A stretch of 64,000 nucleotides of DNA from Aquimarina rhabdastrellae (GTDB lineage Bacteria > Bacteroidota > Bacteroidia > Flavobacteriales > Flavobacteriaceae). Position 1 is the stretch's first letter, and the number at the start of each line of letters is the position of its first letter. The stretch lies in contig CANDNT010000010.1 in the NCBI GenBank assembly GCA_947387485.1, forward strand, positions 91,351-155,350, given 5' to 3'. The notes below the pieces were generated by a model, which ran no database searches, was not told the origin of the DNA, and saw nothing but the letters and a program-made list of their open reading frames with translations. Below are positions 1-10,600 of the stretch, in pieces. Both the position numbers and the translations under genes were made by a program.

Positions 1-717
1 ACTTACTACATTACCTTGAGTTCCTAGTGTATATCCTAAAATCCCTTCTCCTATTACTTTAAAAGGGCTCTTTTGTAATACACACGGTCTGTATTCTAAC
101 TTGATTGTTAATCCTATAATAGTTCTCAATAATTTCTCTAGCTCTGGTAAATTTTCTTTAAGAACTTCTGCATTACATAAGTTTAAGAACAGCTTATAAA
201 ATTGTGCTTTGGTAAGCGGAATCTCCTTATCTATGACATCCTTGGCTAGAGTAAACAAATTTTGTCTTGCATAAGCATCTGTAAAAATGTTGAGATGTCG
301 ATTACTAAGTTTTAATTTTTGTTCAAAAATTTGAGTATCAAATGGAATAAAGAAATGTATATTGGCTTCTTCTTTTCGTTTATTTTCTTTAATAGCTTCT
401 ACAACTTCTCTATTACTCATTGATGGATTACTAATCACAAGAGGGTGAAATAAAATCTCTGGTAATTGATGATAAATGCTATTACGACTTAAATGGATAT
501 AAATAGTATCTTGATGTAATTGCATACTCAAATAATCATAGTTGGTTGTATCTAACACATCTTTTGAATATGCTCTACTGTTCATTCCATGATTCTTAAT
601 CCATATCTGCTGATCCTCATAGTTTTCTCCTAAAATAAATTTTAGTTCTTCATAGAAAACTTCTGCTACATAGCCATTGATTTCACTCTTTTTTATGTCG
701 TCTAAATAGCTTCCCAT
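1..717 (-). CDS. tssG: TssG-like T6SS baseplate component (3' end outside window)
   Basis: Reading the minus strand from the ATG at 717 gives an open frame of 239 codons running off the left edge, starting MGSYLDDIKK. It begins 2 nt after the clpV stop, so it is translationally coupled to the T6SS operon. No motif is diagnostic by eye. The call rests on position after tssE-tssF-clpV and on general character (a soluble protein of TssG-like size so far). In subtype iii loci TssG sits with TssF and TssE in the baseplate wedge. It could instead be another T6SS-iii-specific subunit. Confidence 0.55.
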   Translation of the reverse strand, partial: MGSYLDDIKKSEINGYVAEVFYEELKFILGENYEDQQIWIKNHGMNSRAYSKDVLDTTNYDYLSMQLHQDTIYIHLSRNSIYHQLPEILFHPLVISNPSMSNREVVEAIKENKRKEEANIHFFIPFDTQIFEQKLKLSNRHLNIFTDAYARQNLFTLAKDVIDKEIPLTKAQFYKLFLNLCNAEVLKENLPELEKLLRTIIGLTIKLEYRPCVLQKSPFKVIGEGILGYTLGTQGNVVS

Positions 718-719
718 CT

Positions 720-3158
720 CTATAGCTTTTCCCAGATCAAACTTTCGTCTTTATAATCCACTAGTATACGATCTCCTGCTACAATACTTTCTGCTACTAT
801 CATTCTTGACACTGCTTTTTTAAGATATGTACGTATCACTCCTGCAATTGGTCTAGCTCCATATTTTTTTGAATATCCTTTACCTGATAGATATTTCAAA
901 GCTTCATCTGATAGATTAATCTCAATATCTTTTTGTGTCTGCAATTGCTCTTTCAATCGTCTAAACTGTAATGTAAATATGAGTTGCGCTATCTGCTCAT
1001 CTATTGGCGCAAATGGAACAACCTCTGTTAGTCTACCTAAAAACTCTGGTCTAAAATGATTACTCATCACTTCTATTAATTGATTTGAAGCTGGTATTTT
1101 TCCTTCATCAAACTGATCTGATATCCATTGGCTTCCTATATTTGAAGTAAAGATGATTATCGAATTAGAAAAGTCTCCTTCTCTTCCTAATTTATCATGA
1201 ATTTGTCCTTCGTCCATAATCTGAAGAAACACATCATAAACAGAACTATGTGCCTTTTCTATCTCGTCAAATAATACTATTGCATATGGTTTTTGTCTAA
1301 TTTTATTAACCAACATTCCTCCTTCTTCATATCCCACATATCCAGGAGGTGCTCCGTATAACAAAGCTGCTGAGTGTTCTTCTTTAAACTCTGACATATC
1401 AAATCGTATCATCGCATTTTCATCGTCAAAAAGAAGTTCTGCTAGTGATTTTGTCAATTCTGTTTTACCTGTACCTGTAGGTCCTAAAAAGAAAAATGAT
1501 CCTATTGGTTGTTTAGGATTACTCAATCCACTTCGTGATTCAATAATAGCATCAGATAAGGTAGTAATTGCATGATTTTGTCCTTTAACACGTTCTTGCA
1601 AACGTTCTTCTATCATTAACAAACGTTCTTTTTCTTCGGCTTGAATCTTCCCTATCGGAATTCCTGTTAAATGTGCTACTAGTGCAGATACTTCGTGCGT
1701 TGTTATTTCTTTTATTGGTTCTTTGGCTATTACTGCAGCTTCTCGTAGGTATGCATTTAATTTTGTATCGAGTTCTTCTTCATTCTCTATTGCCAAAATC
1801 TCATAAGTATTCTTAATATTATTAAGTATTACTGGACTGATTCTATCTATTGCTAAACGGTATAAGAATTTTAATTCTGTAATTGTTTTATCCGTTTGTT
1901 TAGGTATAGCTTTTAATTGTTGTTGTAATGCCTCTATTTCTTTTTCGGCATTGGTATTACTCATTTTTACCGCAGCTAATGTTCTATCTAATAGATCAAT
2001 TGCTCCATAGGGTAATTTATTTTCTTTAAAGTATCGTTTTGAATATTGTACTGCTTCGTCTATAGCTTTTTCTTCTATCTTTAATTGATAATATGCTGTA
2101 AGCTTGATTCTGTGATTTTCTAAACACTTTAATAACATTTCATGCTCTAACTCTTCTAATTCTATTAGTTCTAGCTTTCTATGTATAGCATGTTTTTCTA
2201 TGATTTTACGATATGCATCTGGTGTTATCGTTGTAATCAAATTTATGCTTCCGTCATTTAATTGTGCTGAGATCAGGTTAGTTATCGTATTAGAGTTCCC
2301 TTGATTCCCTTCTAATAAAATTTCGATATTATCGATAATAAGAATACAATTATCTAACTTCTCTACTTTATCAAAAAGATCACTTAATTTCTTTGAAACC
2401 TCATTAACATTGGCACTATTAGCCAACAGTTTTGATGCATTAAGTCCTAATACTTGTTTTTCTGCTAGCATAGGATTTTTTGAAGCTGCAATATGTGTAA
2501 TTAGTCCTTTTATGACTCCTGTTTTACCTACTCCAGAATCTCCTATGATAAGTATTCCTCTATTTTCTTGTCGTTCTAAACTTTCTAGAATACTACGAAT
2601 TTCTTTATCTCTTCCTATAATAAGGTTTCCTTCATCTATATTTTTTTGAGTAATCAAACTACTACAATGCGATATAGATTCAATATATTCTGTACTTTCT
2701 TCTTCTGTTAAGCTTTTACTTGCATAAAGAGGCGAATCATATAAATTAAAAAACTCTTCTTCGGTAACTGTTAGTGTTTCTAATTGTTTATTACTATAGA
2801 TTACTCCATTACGTAATATGGCTGTAAAAACACAAATCCCGTCAATATAATCTGTTCCTAATTTAAGTTTTGATCGTTCTGACTCTTCTAATACTTTTTC
2901 TACCTCATCATCTGGTATCATTTCTTTGGTATCATGCGATAGAGGTTCGTACATCTCTTTACGCATTTCAAACCACTCCTGAAGATAGTCTACATCTTTC
3001 CCCATACTCATCAATACATCACTTACTCCTGTAGGCTCATATAACACTCCCAAAGCAAGATGTGCCACACCATAAGAAGTATGTCCTGCTTGAGATGCTA
3101 ATGATTTTGCTAGTCGTACTGCCGATAGTAAACTTGGACTAAAATTATTATCTATCAT
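720..3158 (-). CDS. clpV: T6SS ClpV/TssH disaggregase (AAA+ ATPase)
   Basis: 812 residues with an N-terminal Clp repeat domain (about 1-150) and two AAA+ modules. The first has Walker A GDSGVGKTG near 206 and Walker B ILIIDN near 270. The second has GPTGTGKTE near 558 and LFDEIEKAH about 65 residues later, followed by a ClpB-type D2-small domain. ClpV pulls apart contracted TssB/TssC sheath in the cytoplasm so subunits can be reused. The position between tssF and tssG separates it from general ClpB chaperones, which it otherwise resembles. The linker between the AAA+ modules is short and diverged, as expected for ClpV rather than ClpB. It lies 11 nt after tssF on the same strand. Confidence 0.9.
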   Translation of the reverse strand: MIDNNFSPSLLSAVRLAKSLASQAGHTSYGVAHLALGVLYEPTGVSDVLMSMGKDVDYLQEWFEMRKEMYEPLSHDTKEMIPDDEVEKVLEESERSKLKLGTDYIDGICVFTAILRNGVIYSNKQLETLTVTEEEFFNLYDSPLYASKSLTEEESTEYIESISHCSSLITQKNIDEGNLIIGRDKEIRSILESLERQENRGILIIGDSGVGKTGVIKGLITHIAASKNPMLAEKQVLGLNASKLLANSANVNEVSKKLSDLFDKVEKLDNCILIIDNIEILLEGNQGNSNTITNLISAQLNDGSINLITTITPDAYRKIIEKHAIHRKLELIELEELEHEMLLKCLENHRIKLTAYYQLKIEEKAIDEAVQYSKRYFKENKLPYGAIDLLDRTLAAVKMSNTNAEKEIEALQQQLKAIPKQTDKTITELKFLYRLAIDRISPVILNNIKNTYEILAIENEEELDTKLNAYLREAAVIAKEPIKEITTHEVSALVAHLTGIPIGKIQAEEKERLLMIEERLQERVKGQNHAITTLSDAIIESRSGLSNPKQPIGSFFFLGPTGTGKTELTKSLAELLFDDENAMIRFDMSEFKEEHSAALLYGAPPGYVGYEEGGMLVNKIRQKPYAIVLFDEIEKAHSSVYDVFLQIMDEGQIHDKLGREGDFSNSIIIFTSNIGSQWISDQFDEGKIPASNQLIEVMSNHFRPEFLGRLTEVVPFAPIDEQIAQLIFTLQFRRLKEQLQTQKDIEINLSDEALKYLSGKGYSKKYGARPIAGVIRTYLKKAVSRMIVAESIVAGDRILVDYKDESLIWEKL

Positions 3159-3169
3159 TATTTATTATA

Positions 3170-4936
3170 TTATATTATATGAATACAGTATGGTGTATTA
3201 TGTATTGATTTGTGTTCTAATTCTCGTTGTAAATAATGCTCTAACCGCTTCTTATTTTCACTAGTTAAATAGGTATCGTTATCCATTTCAATCTCAATAT
3301 GAATGGTACGTATCAACCCTTGTTTTCTTTTATGCGAAATCGCTACTCCAGAGCTTATGGTTATCTTAGAGATAGTCTCTCCTATATTTTTTTTAATAAA
3401 AGCTTTGATATCTTCATTGGACACAATTCGATCTTTCGAAATTAATCCATATCTCAAGCTGTTTATTTTTTCTTTCTTTCCTGTTTTTATATTCCCTCCT
3501 ACAGTATCTGTGAGTAGTTTTAAGCTATCTGCTTGTAATATCCCTGTTTGATATTGACTACATATTGTTCCTGATTTTATAGTATTTGCAAAAGTTCCTG
3601 TAGTTGTCCAATAATCACATTCATAAGTTTCTGATTCTTGATGTGGTATTGTTAATAAGTATAGCTTATCGCTACTTTCTGAAACATTTTTATATCTAAA
3701 ATTCACTTTTTGCTCCAGTTCATTAAGTTTCTTATTAAGGTCTTCGAGGTAAGCATTTAGTAGATCATATCCTACAGCAGAGAACGAACTTCCTTCTTCT
3801 CTCACAGTTTGGATTACTTGATTTAGCACTGCTTTTGCATTTCTCTTATCAAATTGCTCAATGTCTCCAAAATATAAAGAGTATGATCCTGCCAAATCTG
3901 AAATATCATTTTCTAAAGCACTAGCATATTCGTTCCCCAAATTGTCTTTTAAGGATTCTATATTCAAGAAATATTCGGACTCATTGGCATGTAGCGAAAC
4001 TATTTTACCATTTCTTTTGATTTGATGTTGTCGGTACTCTTTTTTCCTATTTACTATTGGGAACGTATTGAGATTAATCGCTACTTTATCAAGTTCTTCT
4101 TTGGTAAAAGGAACAGGAAATTTAAATGCTAACCAAAAAAGTGCTTTATCATAATCCTTTAATTCTTCGTTATTAAAAGTAGCTCCAAACTTCTGGATTA
4201 TAGTTTGTTTTTTCTTTGTACTATTTTTTAAGTTAAGTGTATATAGGTTATCCTGATAAAAACGCATAACCGTCGCATAATAATGTTCTGGTCTAGATAT
4301 TATTTCTTCTTGATCAAATTTTATTGCTACTTCATTATGTTCTATATCACATACTTTAAGCACTTTTAAATATGGTGTTAAGTTAGAATCTCTTAACAAT
4401 ACACTTACAGGTAATTCTTCTAGTGTTTCTAATATAGAATCGGCAATATCAATACCTATCCATATGGTTTGTTCTTCTATTCTATGCTCTCTTTTGCTAG
4501 AAATAAAAAAATCTGTATCTGTATCTAATACTAATTTTTCATCAAAGACTTTACAAGACACCCTTGCATCGATAAGCTTATGTTTTTTAATCGGAGTAAA
4601 AAACACATCTATGATTCCTTCTTGTGTGTGCTTTTGAAAATACAATTGTGTATGAGCATCAACTATTTCTATTTCTTCTAGAGGTCTCGCCTGTAATAAT
4701 GCATGAGAAGGAATAGGTAAGGACCAGTTTTTATCTACAAGAATTTTTGCTAATCGTTCTAACAATTTAGCATCAGACAATTTAATTTCTTGGTGAATTT
4801 TGGACAATTCATAAGAAAAAACATCTAATAATAATTCTATGATAGGATCGACAAACTTATGGTCTTCTATACCCCATAACTCCATAGAACGCGTTTTCAT
4901 GCGTTCTTTTATTTTTTTATAATGATTATCCACCAT
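3170..4936 (-). CDS. tssF: T6SS baseplate protein TssF (VasA-like)
   Basis: 588-residue soluble protein. Its N-terminus has the TssF-like pattern of a helical start followed by a D-P-I-I-E-L-L-L-D-V segment (about 29-38) and a long beta-rich body. With TssG and TssE it forms the wedge of the phage-like baseplate in the cytoplasm. It starts 11 nt after tssE and ends 11 nt before clpV, so the genes form one operon. The family is poorly conserved in Bacteroidota, and the assignment leans partly on its position between gp25-type TssE and ClpV. Confidence 0.8.
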   Translation of the reverse strand: MVDNHYKKIKERMKTRSMELWGIEDHKFVDPIIELLLDVFSYELSKIHQEIKLSDAKLLERLAKILVDKNWSLPIPSHALLQARPLEEIEIVDAHTQLYFQKHTQEGIIDVFFTPIKKHKLIDARVSCKVFDEKLVLDTDTDFFISSKREHRIEEQTIWIGIDIADSILETLEELPVSVLLRDSNLTPYLKVLKVCDIEHNEVAIKFDQEEIISRPEHYYATVMRFYQDNLYTLNLKNSTKKKQTIIQKFGATFNNEELKDYDKALFWLAFKFPVPFTKEELDKVAINLNTFPIVNRKKEYRQHQIKRNGKIVSLHANESEYFLNIESLKDNLGNEYASALENDISDLAGSYSLYFGDIEQFDKRNAKAVLNQVIQTVREEGSSFSAVGYDLLNAYLEDLNKKLNELEQKVNFRYKNVSESSDKLYLLTIPHQESETYECDYWTTTGTFANTIKSGTICSQYQTGILQADSLKLLTDTVGGNIKTGKKEKINSLRYGLISKDRIVSNEDIKAFIKKNIGETISKITISSGVAISHKRKQGLIRTIHIEIEMDNDTYLTSENKKRLEHYLQRELEHKSIHNTPYCIHII

Positions 4937-4947
4937 ATCTCGGATTC

Positions 4948-5376
4948 TTATTGAGATAATGGACTCACATATACAGTAGTATTGAATTTAAAAACCTCTC
5001 CTGTATGTTCCATTATTCCTTTGACATCAATTATTGCTTTACGTCTTATGGCTGAGTAATGCTTAGAATCTACATCGGTATCTATCTCACTTAATGATAC
5101 ATTTACCTTGATATTTTTTAATCGTTTTTCATACTTAGTAATAGCTGTGAGTATCGATGTTTTTACACGTTCTTCCCACTCATATAATTTTACTAATTGA
5201 TTAAATTCTAATTCCCATATATCAGAACCAAAATCGTGTCTTCCGGCTACTTCTCCATACCGACAAGTAATTTGCATCATGATGTATTGAGCAATGGATT
5301 CTTCTAGAGTACATTTCTGCCTTGGCTTACCTTTAAGCATATTAGAAAAGTCCAATGGCAATTTTAAGTAATTCAT
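4948..5376 (-). CDS. tssE: T6SS baseplate wedge protein TssE (gp25-like)
   Basis: 142 residues, the usual size for a GPW/gp25 lysozyme-fold family protein. The conserved segment RYGEVAGRHDFGSDIWELEF (about 39-58) matches the family pattern of R-x-G-E followed by a D-F-G-S block. TssE initiates sheath polymerisation at the baseplate. It has no catalytic lysozyme activity as far as known. It is the first gene of the tssE-tssF-clpV-tssG run. It is separated from tssC by 152 nt holding two hairpins. Confidence 0.88.
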   Translation of the reverse strand: MNYLKLPLDFSNMLKGKPRQKCTLEESIAQYIMMQITCRYGEVAGRHDFGSDIWELEFNQLVKLYEWEERVKTSILTAITKYEKRLKNIKVNVSLSEIDTDVDSKHYSAIRRKAIIDVKGIMEHTGEVFKFNTTVYVSPLSQ

Positions 5377-5423
5377 TTGCGCTATGATTTTGTAATTACC
5401 AAATATGATTATATCAAAATACT

Positions 5424-5483
5424 GCTATACTTTATAATATAGAGTATAGCTATAGTAGAGCACCCTTAAATTAAGGGTACTCT
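5424..5483. promoter_or_regulatory. Two adjacent hairpins between tssC and tssE
   Basis: Inverted repeat 1: GCTATACT (5424-5431) with AGTATAGC (5443-5450). Inverted repeat 2: AGAGCACCCTTAA (5457-5469) with TTAAGGGTACTCT (5471-5483), with one G-U or A-C position. On the minus-strand transcript these lie after tssC and before tssE. No U-tract follows, so an RNA-processing or partial attenuation role fits better than a strong terminator. They could lower baseplate expression relative to the abundant sheath. Confidence 0.5.
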
Positions 5484-5528
5484 AATCATATTTTTACCTT
5501 ATGGATTAGTGTTCCGGAATATTGTTAA

Positions 5529-6887
5529 TTATTCTTGCTTGTATTCACTATGCCATACTGCATTTTCTGGTCCATCTCCTTTGTGACCATCTAATTGTAT
5601 TACAAAACTTTTTGCAGGAAAATATGGTGTTATATGTATGTCTAATAAAACACGATCTTTTTGGTTTTTATCCTGTTCTATTTTCATTACTTTAAAACGT
5701 TCTATTAAGCTTGAAGGTCCTTGGATACTATCCAAAAACTTAACGATTTGACTTCTCAAATCTGCTTCAGTTCTTGTTGTCCAATTTTCAAAAGCTCTTC
5801 TGTTTAAGAAATCAAAAAGAACCTTAGTAATATGATCGAATACTCTTACTACAGAGTATGTTTGAAGTCCTAAATTATCTCCGTTAAATAAAGTCTTTGC
5901 AGAAAATGCCATTACTTTACTATACTCATTGACCATAGGTACTAATCCCATTTTTTCTAATTCTGAGATTTCGCTTTTCTTAAGATCAAAACGTACACTT
6001 TCTACTTCATTTATTCCACCGAATTTTTTACCAGCAACAACCTGAGACATTAATGTGCTGTAAATTTTACCTGCAAGTGCAGATGATGGTGGTACATATA
6101 GGTTTTCTTCTTCGCCTACAATATCATCTTTTGATCTACCTAATAACCAGTTACAAGTCATTAATGTATTTGATTTATATACATCTCCTCCTGTATGGTT
6201 TGCGTTAAAGAAAATATCTACTACATCATCTGGTGACTCTAAATCCTGAAAGTCAGTTACTAATATAGTTTTATTATCGTGTGCAATTTTTGACCATTTA
6301 TCTAATACTGCATTTGAGCCTAAATATCCTGGAATATTTAAAATTCCGTAGTTATTTCTCAAGTCTAATCTATCAAAATTTTGTTTCAACTCATTTGAAA
6401 CATAATCGATAAATAACGTATTATCTAAATCCTTTATCTGCTCAATATCAGCATTAAGGATAGTAATGTTTTTTACTTTATCAGACTCTGTATTTTTATA
6501 AAATAAGGCTACAGATCTATACGATCTTTCTAATTCTTCTGTAGCACTTAATGCTTTTCTTAAATTTACATTTAAGGTTTCTTCTGCTTTTTGAGAACGC
6601 TCTTTAGCTATATCACGCATTCCTTCTGCGTCCTTACCACTCTTTAATAATTCTAACCAAACATTAAGTCTGCTCGTAAGGTTTTTACGTTCAGTCTCCC
6701 ATTGCTCGTCGTTTAAAAAGATATTACGTCTAGCTTTTCTCTTTGGATTAAGGTTTGAGAATCCATCTATTATATTTTCAACAAATGAGAATCCTCCGTA
6801 TTCTGCCAATGCATCGACAGATGCTACTGCCTTTTTTGAAGTTTGTTTTTGCGTAGCAACTTGTTGTTCTTGAGCTTTTACCGCCAT
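5529..6887 (-). CDS. tssC: T6SS contractile sheath large subunit TssC
   Basis: 452 residues. It begins with a basic, Gln-rich tail (MAVKAQEQQVATQ) followed by a sheath-type body, and ends with the TssC-like ITPYFPAKSFVIQLDGHKG segment. TssC and TssB form the heterodimer that polymerises into the contractile sheath around the Hcp tube. The gene follows tssB after 42 nt on the same strand. The protein is of the Bacteroidetes TssC type (Pfam DUF5458 group). No Hcp gene follows it here, although hcp is often nearby in such loci. Confidence 0.88.
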   Translation of the reverse strand: MAVKAQEQQVATQKQTSKKAVASVDALAEYGGFSFVENIIDGFSNLNPKRKARRNIFLNDEQWETERKNLTSRLNVWLELLKSGKDAEGMRDIAKERSQKAEETLNVNLRKALSATEELERSYRSVALFYKNTESDKVKNITILNADIEQIKDLDNTLFIDYVSNELKQNFDRLDLRNNYGILNIPGYLGSNAVLDKWSKIAHDNKTILVTDFQDLESPDDVVDIFFNANHTGGDVYKSNTLMTCNWLLGRSKDDIVGEEENLYVPPSSALAGKIYSTLMSQVVAGKKFGGINEVESVRFDLKKSEISELEKMGLVPMVNEYSKVMAFSAKTLFNGDNLGLQTYSVVRVFDHITKVLFDFLNRRAFENWTTRTEADLRSQIVKFLDSIQGPSSLIERFKVMKIEQDKNQKDRVLLDIHITPYFPAKSFVIQLDGHKGDGPENAVWHSEYKQE

Positions 6888-6929
6888 GATTTTTTTATGA
6901 TTTAATGATGTAATGTAATTATTGAATTA

Positions 6930-7385
6930 TTATGATTTTGCTCCTTCGATTTCTTTAACCGAATTTTCTAATAATTCTATAATAGCAGCTCTGGTATCTG
7001 GATTTTCTAACGCTTTTTTAAGTCCTCTATTCGATGTAAGTTGACGTATAATTTTAGCGTTTTGTTCTTTTTCAATATTAAGTTTGCTTAAAAACTCACT
7101 ATTTTCTCTAATCGATTTTGATCCAAAATCTCCTAGATTCTTAAAAGCTAATGTTTCCTTAATATCTGTTCCATTTTCGTCTTGAAACTCTATGTTTACC
7201 TTAGGTTCAAATTTATCGAAAACTTCTTCTACAGTTTGTAGTCCTTTAACTCCTTCTGGACTTACTGGCGGTTCGTTCGTTAGTTTTTGAATCAACAAAG
7301 TTCTATTTGAAGGTATCTCAGCTATAGCTTCACTAGCATCAACTTTGACTTCATTACCCCCAATTCCGTAATTGTACATTGACAT
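6930..7385 (-). CDS. tssB: T6SS contractile sheath small subunit TssB
   Basis: 151 residues. The segment VNIEFQDENGTDIKETLAFKNLGDF is the TssB beta-hairpin plus F-x-x-L-x-D-F pattern, followed by helices ending in a charged tail. It partners TssC in the sheath. It is the first visible gene of the minus-strand T6SS operon, and its promoter should lie in 7386-7682. Confidence 0.85.
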   Translation of the reverse strand: MSMYNYGIGGNEVKVDASEAIAEIPSNRTLLIQKLTNEPPVSPEGVKGLQTVEEVFDKFEPKVNIEFQDENGTDIKETLAFKNLGDFGSKSIRENSEFLSKLNIEKEQNAKIIRQLTSNRGLKKALENPDTRAAIIELLENSVKEIEGAKS

Positions 7386-7682
7386 AGTTGTATATTGATT
7401 TTTATGATTAATTTGCTATTAAATTTACGGATTATTCAATGACTAGAACCCTATTTTTTTGAATTAATTATAAAAAAATTACAACAAGCTAAACTACAAT
7501 TATTTATAAATAAGATTATTTAATTTTTCGCCACATTTTCCACACTTTTTTGGGGATTTTTCCCCCAATTTTTTCCACATCAAAAACAAACGCATCTTTT
7601 TACATATCAACAAATTACGCTTTAACCGTAATGATATTACTGTTTAATTTTACAGCTATAAAATCTACCATTTTTTTGAGCT
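7386..7682. other. AT-rich intergenic region between tssB and sbcC
   Basis: 297 bp of very A/T-rich DNA with no open frame of note. It should hold the tssB promoter (minus strand) and the sbcC 3' end. No clear TTTG-N19-TAnnTTTG promoter could be placed by eye. Confidence 0.4.
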
Positions 7683-10600
7683 TTATCGTATTCTTACTTC
7701 ACTTACTCCATTATTCTTTTTGAGTACTTGAATTTGGGTTGGTATACGTTCTTTCAAGTTTTCTACATGAGAGATAATTCCTATCATTTTACCTTGCTCT
7801 TGTAATGTTTCTAATGTAGCAATTACAGTTTCTAATGTGTTTGTATCTAATGTTCCAAATCCTTCGTCAATAAACAACGATCCTATAGAAACATTATTAC
7901 TTGATAAATCTGATAATCCTAATGCTAATGATAAACTGATTAAAAACTTTTCTCCACCACTACATGTATCTACTAATCTAGATTCATTTGCTTGATAATG
8001 GTCTATCAACATAAAATTAAGCTCTTCTCCTTTTTTATAAGTTTCATTCATCTGTAAAGAGTATCGCTTATTCAAATTAAATAAATGAAGATTCGCTAGA
8101 TGAATTAAGTTTTGTAGCGTAAGTCGCTGCACATAAGTATTAAAAGCATCTTTTGACCCTCCTATTGTTTGTAGTAATCTAGTCCATTTTAAAACGTGTA
8201 GTTCTTGTTGTTTTATTTCTGCAACAACAGTTTCATTACGCTGTTTTATTTTTTGATCTAATTCAAACTTCTCTTTTATAGCTCCTACTTGTTTTAACAT
8301 CTCATTCCTTCTCTCTGCAATAGTTTCATAAACTGCTTTAGCTTCTTCATGAGTTGTTTCAAATTTTCTAGCAGCTTCTTGTTTCTTTATATCACTTTCG
8401 CATTGTTCTTGTTGCGTCTTTAGCTTTAAGCTTTCATCTTCAAACTGTCTCTTTAAAATATTATATTCTTTTTCTAAAGTAACATCTAATAGATTAAACT
8501 TAAGCTTATCAATAGTCTCAAAAGAAGTTTGTTTCAGTTTTGAAGAAAGTTCAGTGGTTGCTTCAGTAACCTTATCCTTAAGAATTGTTCCTTCTTTTTG
8601 TAATCGTTCTTGAGTTTCTTTTTGAGCGGCTAATTCTTTTTGCGTTTCCTGTAATCTTAATTTACTTTTTTCAGCATTTATCTTGGTTTGTTCTATAACT
8701 GTTTGTAGCTCTTGTCTTTTTTGTACTGTAGTATATTCTTGTGGTAAAATTTCGTTTCGCTCTACGCTAAAGCGTTTTAAGCTTGTTATAAACTCTTGAT
8801 CTTGTTCTTTATGTTGTGTATATATTTTAGTCTTTTCTATACGCTGTTGTTCTAGATTTTGAATAGCTAAATCTAGTTTTCCTCTATTATTTTCTAATTG
8901 AATAACTTGCTTCTCTTTTGTGCTATATGCAGTTACATTAGCTTGAAGATTATGAATAAACCTTGAAATATCATCTACTTGTTGTGGTATCTGTAATTGA
9001 TATAAAGCTAATTCTTCTTGTAACTCATTTGTTTTGAGTTCTACTTGTTCTACCAGCTCATCCTTTTTCTCTTTACGTTCTTGAATCTCTGCTATAAACA
9101 ATTCGCATTGCGTTTTAAGCTCTGTTATTTTTTGCTCTATCGCTACAACTTTTTCTTGCTCTTTGGCAAACAACGTTTGATTTCTCTCCTTGGTTGTAAT
9201 CATCTGTTGAGTTTGATTAATCAACGTTGCTGTTTCTTGATACTTTGAAATTGTCTGAGTTACTATTTCTTGTAATTTGATTGTCTCATTAATAGTATAT
9301 GTCAATTCTAATATGGCAAAACTAGTTTGTAACTCCTTTATTTTACTTTCTAATTCTAGTTGTTGTGCATTCTTATTTTTATAGCTTGTATCTAATGCTA
9401 CTGCTGCTATTTCTTGTTTCTTTAATTCTTGTTCAAGCTGTTGAAGATGTTGTTGCCTAGTTTTAAACTCTTCTTCTGTTTTTGATACATTAAGATTATC
9501 ATATTGTGATACATATGGATGTGTAGTTGACCCACATAACGGACAAGCTTCGTCTGCTACTAATTTCTTTCGTTCTTCTTCATAGTTCTTTACTGCTAAT
9601 TCTAATTTCAAGATTTTTTCTGCATCATTGACTGCTACTACCGCTTTATCTATTTCACCTTTTAATGATTTTATGTGTTTACTTGTCGCTTCTAATCGTT
9701 CTAGTAAGGTTTTATTCTCTTTTGTTAAAGCTTCAAATTGCTTGTATGTTGTTACATATTCATCTGAAACTTGTACTGCTTGTTTATAAACTTCTTGTTC
9801 TTTCTGTAATTTTTGTTGCGATGCTAGCAATACTTCTAGATCATTGTCTTTTAATTTTTCATTTATTGCTGCTATATCCTGCTGCCTAACAGTAAGTAGT
9901 TCTCGTTCACTTTTTATTTGCTTTTCATGCTTTTGTAGTTGTGTTTGATACTTAAAAACTTCTGTATCTTTTTGCTTTATCAGTAATTCTTGTTCTTTAA
10001 TCTGTAGAATCTGTTGTTTTCTTAACTGTAAAGCAGCATTCCAATTGCTAATTTCTTTTTCATATAATAATACAGTTTTATGATCTTCTAAGTATCGCTG
10101 TAATTCTTCTATGCTTTTTTGTTCAGACTCGTGCTGTTTTTGTTTTTCTTTTATAGTGTGTTCAAAAGCTATTTTCTCTTTTTCAACTGTAGTTAAAACA
10201 GTTTTTATTTCTTGCTGTTGTTGAACTATAGTTTTGATCTGCGTATCTAGTGCTGTAACCTTTTCTAATTTAGGCAACCATTGATTTTGAGTTGCTATAG
10301 CTACTTCATATTTTTTTTCTGTATCAACAGCTACAGTTTCAAATGTTTTATGATCGCTGTTAAGCTTATCTACAACTTGTTTTAAAACCCCATATTCTTT
10401 TCTGCGTTCTACAAGTTGTTCTTCTAATCGCTGTATGTCTTCAAGTGCTTTTTTATATGGCAAAGCTTCTTCATGACTTTCTAGCTTTTTTAATTCTTGA
10501 TTATATTTTATTTTATTCTCTTGAAGTGTTTTTTGTTTTAGTATTAAAGTTTCTGCTTGTTGCTTTAACTGTTCTTCTTTAACATACCATTGTAAAATCT

